DNA from: Rehaibacterium terrae
Lineage (GTDB): Bacteria > Pseudomonadota > Gammaproteobacteria > Xanthomonadales > Xanthomonadaceae
Reading direction: 5' to 3'
DNA: 64,000 nucleotides
Assembly (NCBI RefSeq): GCF_014202935.1
Contig: NZ_JACHHX010000007.1
Span: 1 to 64,000, forward strand
Below the pieces are notes generated by a model that was not told the DNA's origin, ran no database searches, and was given only the letters and a program-made list of their open reading frames with translations. The position numbers were made by a program, and so were the translations under genes. Shown piece after piece: positions 62,408 through 64,000 of this stretch; within the stretch, counting starts at the first letter, position 1, and each line of letters opens with the position of its first letter.

Positions 62408-64000
62408 ATGGGCCTCGAAGCCATCCTGACCCTGCTGGTGCTGGCCGGCGCGATCACCCTGTTCGCCACCGAGAAGCTGCCGGTCGACGTGGTCGCCATG
62501 CTGATCCTGGCGACGCTGCTGGTACTCGGCCTGGTGACGCCGGCCGAGGCGCTGGCCGGCTTCAGCAGCCAGGCCACGATCACCGTGGCGGCGATGTTCG
62601 TGCTCAGCGCCGGACTGATGCGCACCGGGGCCTTGCGCGTGGTGACCAGGCTGTTGTCCCGCATCCGCAACAGCTGGCTGTTCACGCTGACGGTGATGCT
62701 CGCGCTCGGCGGCATGTCGGCCTTCGTCAACAACACCGCCGCCCTGGCGGTGTTCCTGCCGGTGGTGCTGACGGTGGCGGCGGCCAACCGCTTCTCCGCC
62801 TCCAAGATCCTGATCCCGATGTCCTACGCCGCACAGATGGGCGGCGTGTGCACGCTGATCGGCACCTCGACCAACCTGTTGGTGCATGCGTTGGCGCAGG
62901 ACCTGGGCGAACCCGGCTTCTCGCTGTTCGAGTTCGCCCCGCTCGGCCTGATCACCATGGCCGCCGGCCTGGTCTACCTGATGATCGTCGGCCCGCTGGT
63001 GCTGCCCGACCGGCGCGGCGCCGAGCTGACCGAGAACTACGAGCTGGGCAAGTACATCACCGAGCTGCGGGTCACCCCCGAGTCGCCGCTGGTCGGCAAG
63101 ACCGTGGCCGAGGCCAAGCTGGGCGAGAAATACGGCGTCTATGTGCTGGAGCTGCTGCGCGGCAAGGAGAAGGTCTGGTCGCCGCGGGCGCAGAAGCTGG
63201 AAGCCGAGGACGTGCTGCTGGTACGTGGCGACTGGAGCCGGCTCAGCACGCTCAAGGAGCGCGCCCGGCTCGAGATCGAGCCCGAGTTCCAGCTGCGCGA
63301 CGAGCAGTTCCAGGGTGAGGACCAGGTCCTGGCCGAGGTGATGATCGCCCCCGGCTCGCGCTTCGTCGGCCACACCCTGGCCGAGCTCGACTTCCAGTGG
63401 CACCACAACGCCACCGTGCTGGCGATCCACCGCCGCGGCCAGGTGTTGCGGGAGCAGCTCAAGGACGTGAAGCTGACCGTCGGCGACATCCTGCTGATGC
63501 TGACGCCAGCCGAGGAGATGCGCGCCCTGCGTGCCAACCCCGGCTTCGTGGTGCTGTCCGAGCGCGAGGACGAGAGCGCCTCGCGGCGCAAGGCCTGGAT
63601 CGCCATCGCAATCATGGTGGCGGTGGTCGGCGTGGCCTTCCTGGAATGGCTGCCGATCGTCGCCTCGGCGATCCTGGGCTGCATCGGCCTGGTGGTGTTC
63701 CGCTGCCTGGAGCCGGACGAGGTGTACGAGGCGATCGACTGGCGGGTGATCATCCTGCTGGCCGGCGTGCTGCCGATGGGCATCGCGCTGCAGAAGACCG
63801 GCGCCGCCGGCTTCGTCGCACAACAGGCGGTGGCCCTGGTCGGCGGCTGGGGGCCGATCGCCGCGCTGGCCGCCATCTACCTGATCACCGCCACCCTCAC
63901 CGAGGCGATGAGCAACAACGCCGCGGCGGTGTTGATGGCGCCGATCGCGGTGGCCGCGGCGCACGCCGTCGGCGCCGACGCCACGCCCTTCCTGGTGGCG
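62408..64000 (+). CDS. SLC13-type anion permease with TrkA-C domains (partial)
   Basis: The frame is open through the window end (531 codons). The N-terminal half has about five helices (LLVLAGAITLFATEKLPVDVV, NNTAALAVFLPVV, GTSTNLLVHA). Two RCK-C/TrkA-C regulatory domains follow (about 215-295 and 300-385), then further helices and MSNNAAAVLMAPIAVA. This is the divalent-anion:Na+ symporter (DASS/SLC13) plan used for sulfate and dicarboxylates. It begins 16 bases after the SoeA-like gene, so sulfate or sulfite transport is a natural but unproven guess. The C terminus is missing because of the window edge. Confidence 0.88.
   Translation, partial: MGLEAILTLLVLAGAITLFATEKLPVDVVAMLILATLLVLGLVTPAEALAGFSSQATITVAAMFVLSAGLMRTGALRVVTRLLSRIRNSWLFTLTVMLALGGMSAFVNNTAALAVFLPVVLTVAAANRFSASKILIPMSYAAQMGGVCTLIGTSTNLLVHALAQDLGEPGFSLFEFAPLGLITMAAGLVYLMIVGPLVLPDRRGAELTENYELGKYITELRVTPESPLVGKTVAEAKLGEKYGVYVLELLRGKEKVWSPRAQKLEAEDVLLVRGDWSRLSTLKERARLEIEPEFQLRDEQFQGEDQVLAEVMIAPGSRFVGHTLAELDFQWHHNATVLAIHRRGQVLREQLKDVKLTVGDILLMLTPAEEMRALRANPGFVVLSEREDESASRRKAWIAIAIMVAVVGVAFLEWLPIVASAILGCIGLVVFRCLEPDEVYEAIDWRVIILLAGVLPMGIALQKTGAAGFVAQQAVALVGGWGPIAALAAIYLITATLTEAMSNNAAAVLMAPIAVAAAHAVGADATPFLVA

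Overview
The window reads as chromosomal DNA of a high-GC (about 70%) gammaproteobacterium of the Lysobacterales (Xanthomonadales), probably near Rhodanobacteraceae or Lysobacteraceae. This is inferred from gene content and order (plsY-birA-coaX-SPOR cluster, split B12-dependent ribonucleotide reductase, tryptophanyl-tRNA synthetase with a C-terminal extension, ExeM-type secreted nuclease). The extragenic repeats also fit: GTCATCCCCGC-type hairpins, a CACTTTCTCTTG inverted repeat and heptamer tandem repeats. No search was run, so the family is not certain. About 62 protein genes and one tRNA (Thr, UGU) are supported. There is no rRNA, transposase, phage gene or CRISPR array.

Layout. 1-8.6 kb: repeats, tryptophan 2,3-dioxygenase, a large secreted nuclease, and E1alpha/E1beta/E2 of a 2-oxo-acid (pyruvate-type) dehydrogenase. 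8.6-14.5 kb: two diguanylate cyclases flanking trpS and an arginase. 14.5-15.9 kb: a small mercury-uptake cluster, merR divergent from merT-merP and a GDCCVxC protein, with a classical mer operator but no mercuric reductase. 15.9-21.1 kb: tRNA-Thr, then a minus-strand cluster encoding a fused fatty-acid kinase (FakA+FakB), PlsY, BirA, CoaX and a SPOR protein. 21.2-27 kb: MtfA-type peptidase, a PhoPQ-like two-component operon with a small PepSY-like protein, a CtlX-type amidinohydrolase and DusA. 27-31 kb: a TetR-HlyD-ABC efflux operon. 31-46.5 kb: envelope and housekeeping genes (NlpE-like lipoprotein, third diguanylate cyclase, HPF-like factor, HAD phosphatase, SDR, hydrolase, CsgG-like protein, MscS channel, M14 peptidase, a three-gene secreted cluster with a TonB-like domain). 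46.6-49.2 kb: a PaeR7I/XhoI-type restriction-modification pair. 49.2-54.6 kb: the B12-dependent ribonucleotide reductase in two pieces, interrupted by a histone H1-like gene, with a LAGLIDADG intein inside the large piece. 54.9-64 kb: DegP-type protease, lipocalin, patatin, WYL regulator, PagL-like deacylase, SoeA-like molybdoenzyme and an SLC13-type permease cut by the window end.

Working together: FakAB could feed acyl-phosphate directly to PlsY encoded just downstream. NrdJa and NrdJb form one deoxynucleotide-making enzyme, whose promoter carries a candidate NrdR box. The three diguanylate cyclases all keep the GGEEF active site and the RxxD inhibitory site. The clearest unusual features are the intein directly before the presumed radical cysteine of NrdJ, the FakA-FakB fusion next to plsY, and the reductase-less mer cluster with an apparently leaderless merT.
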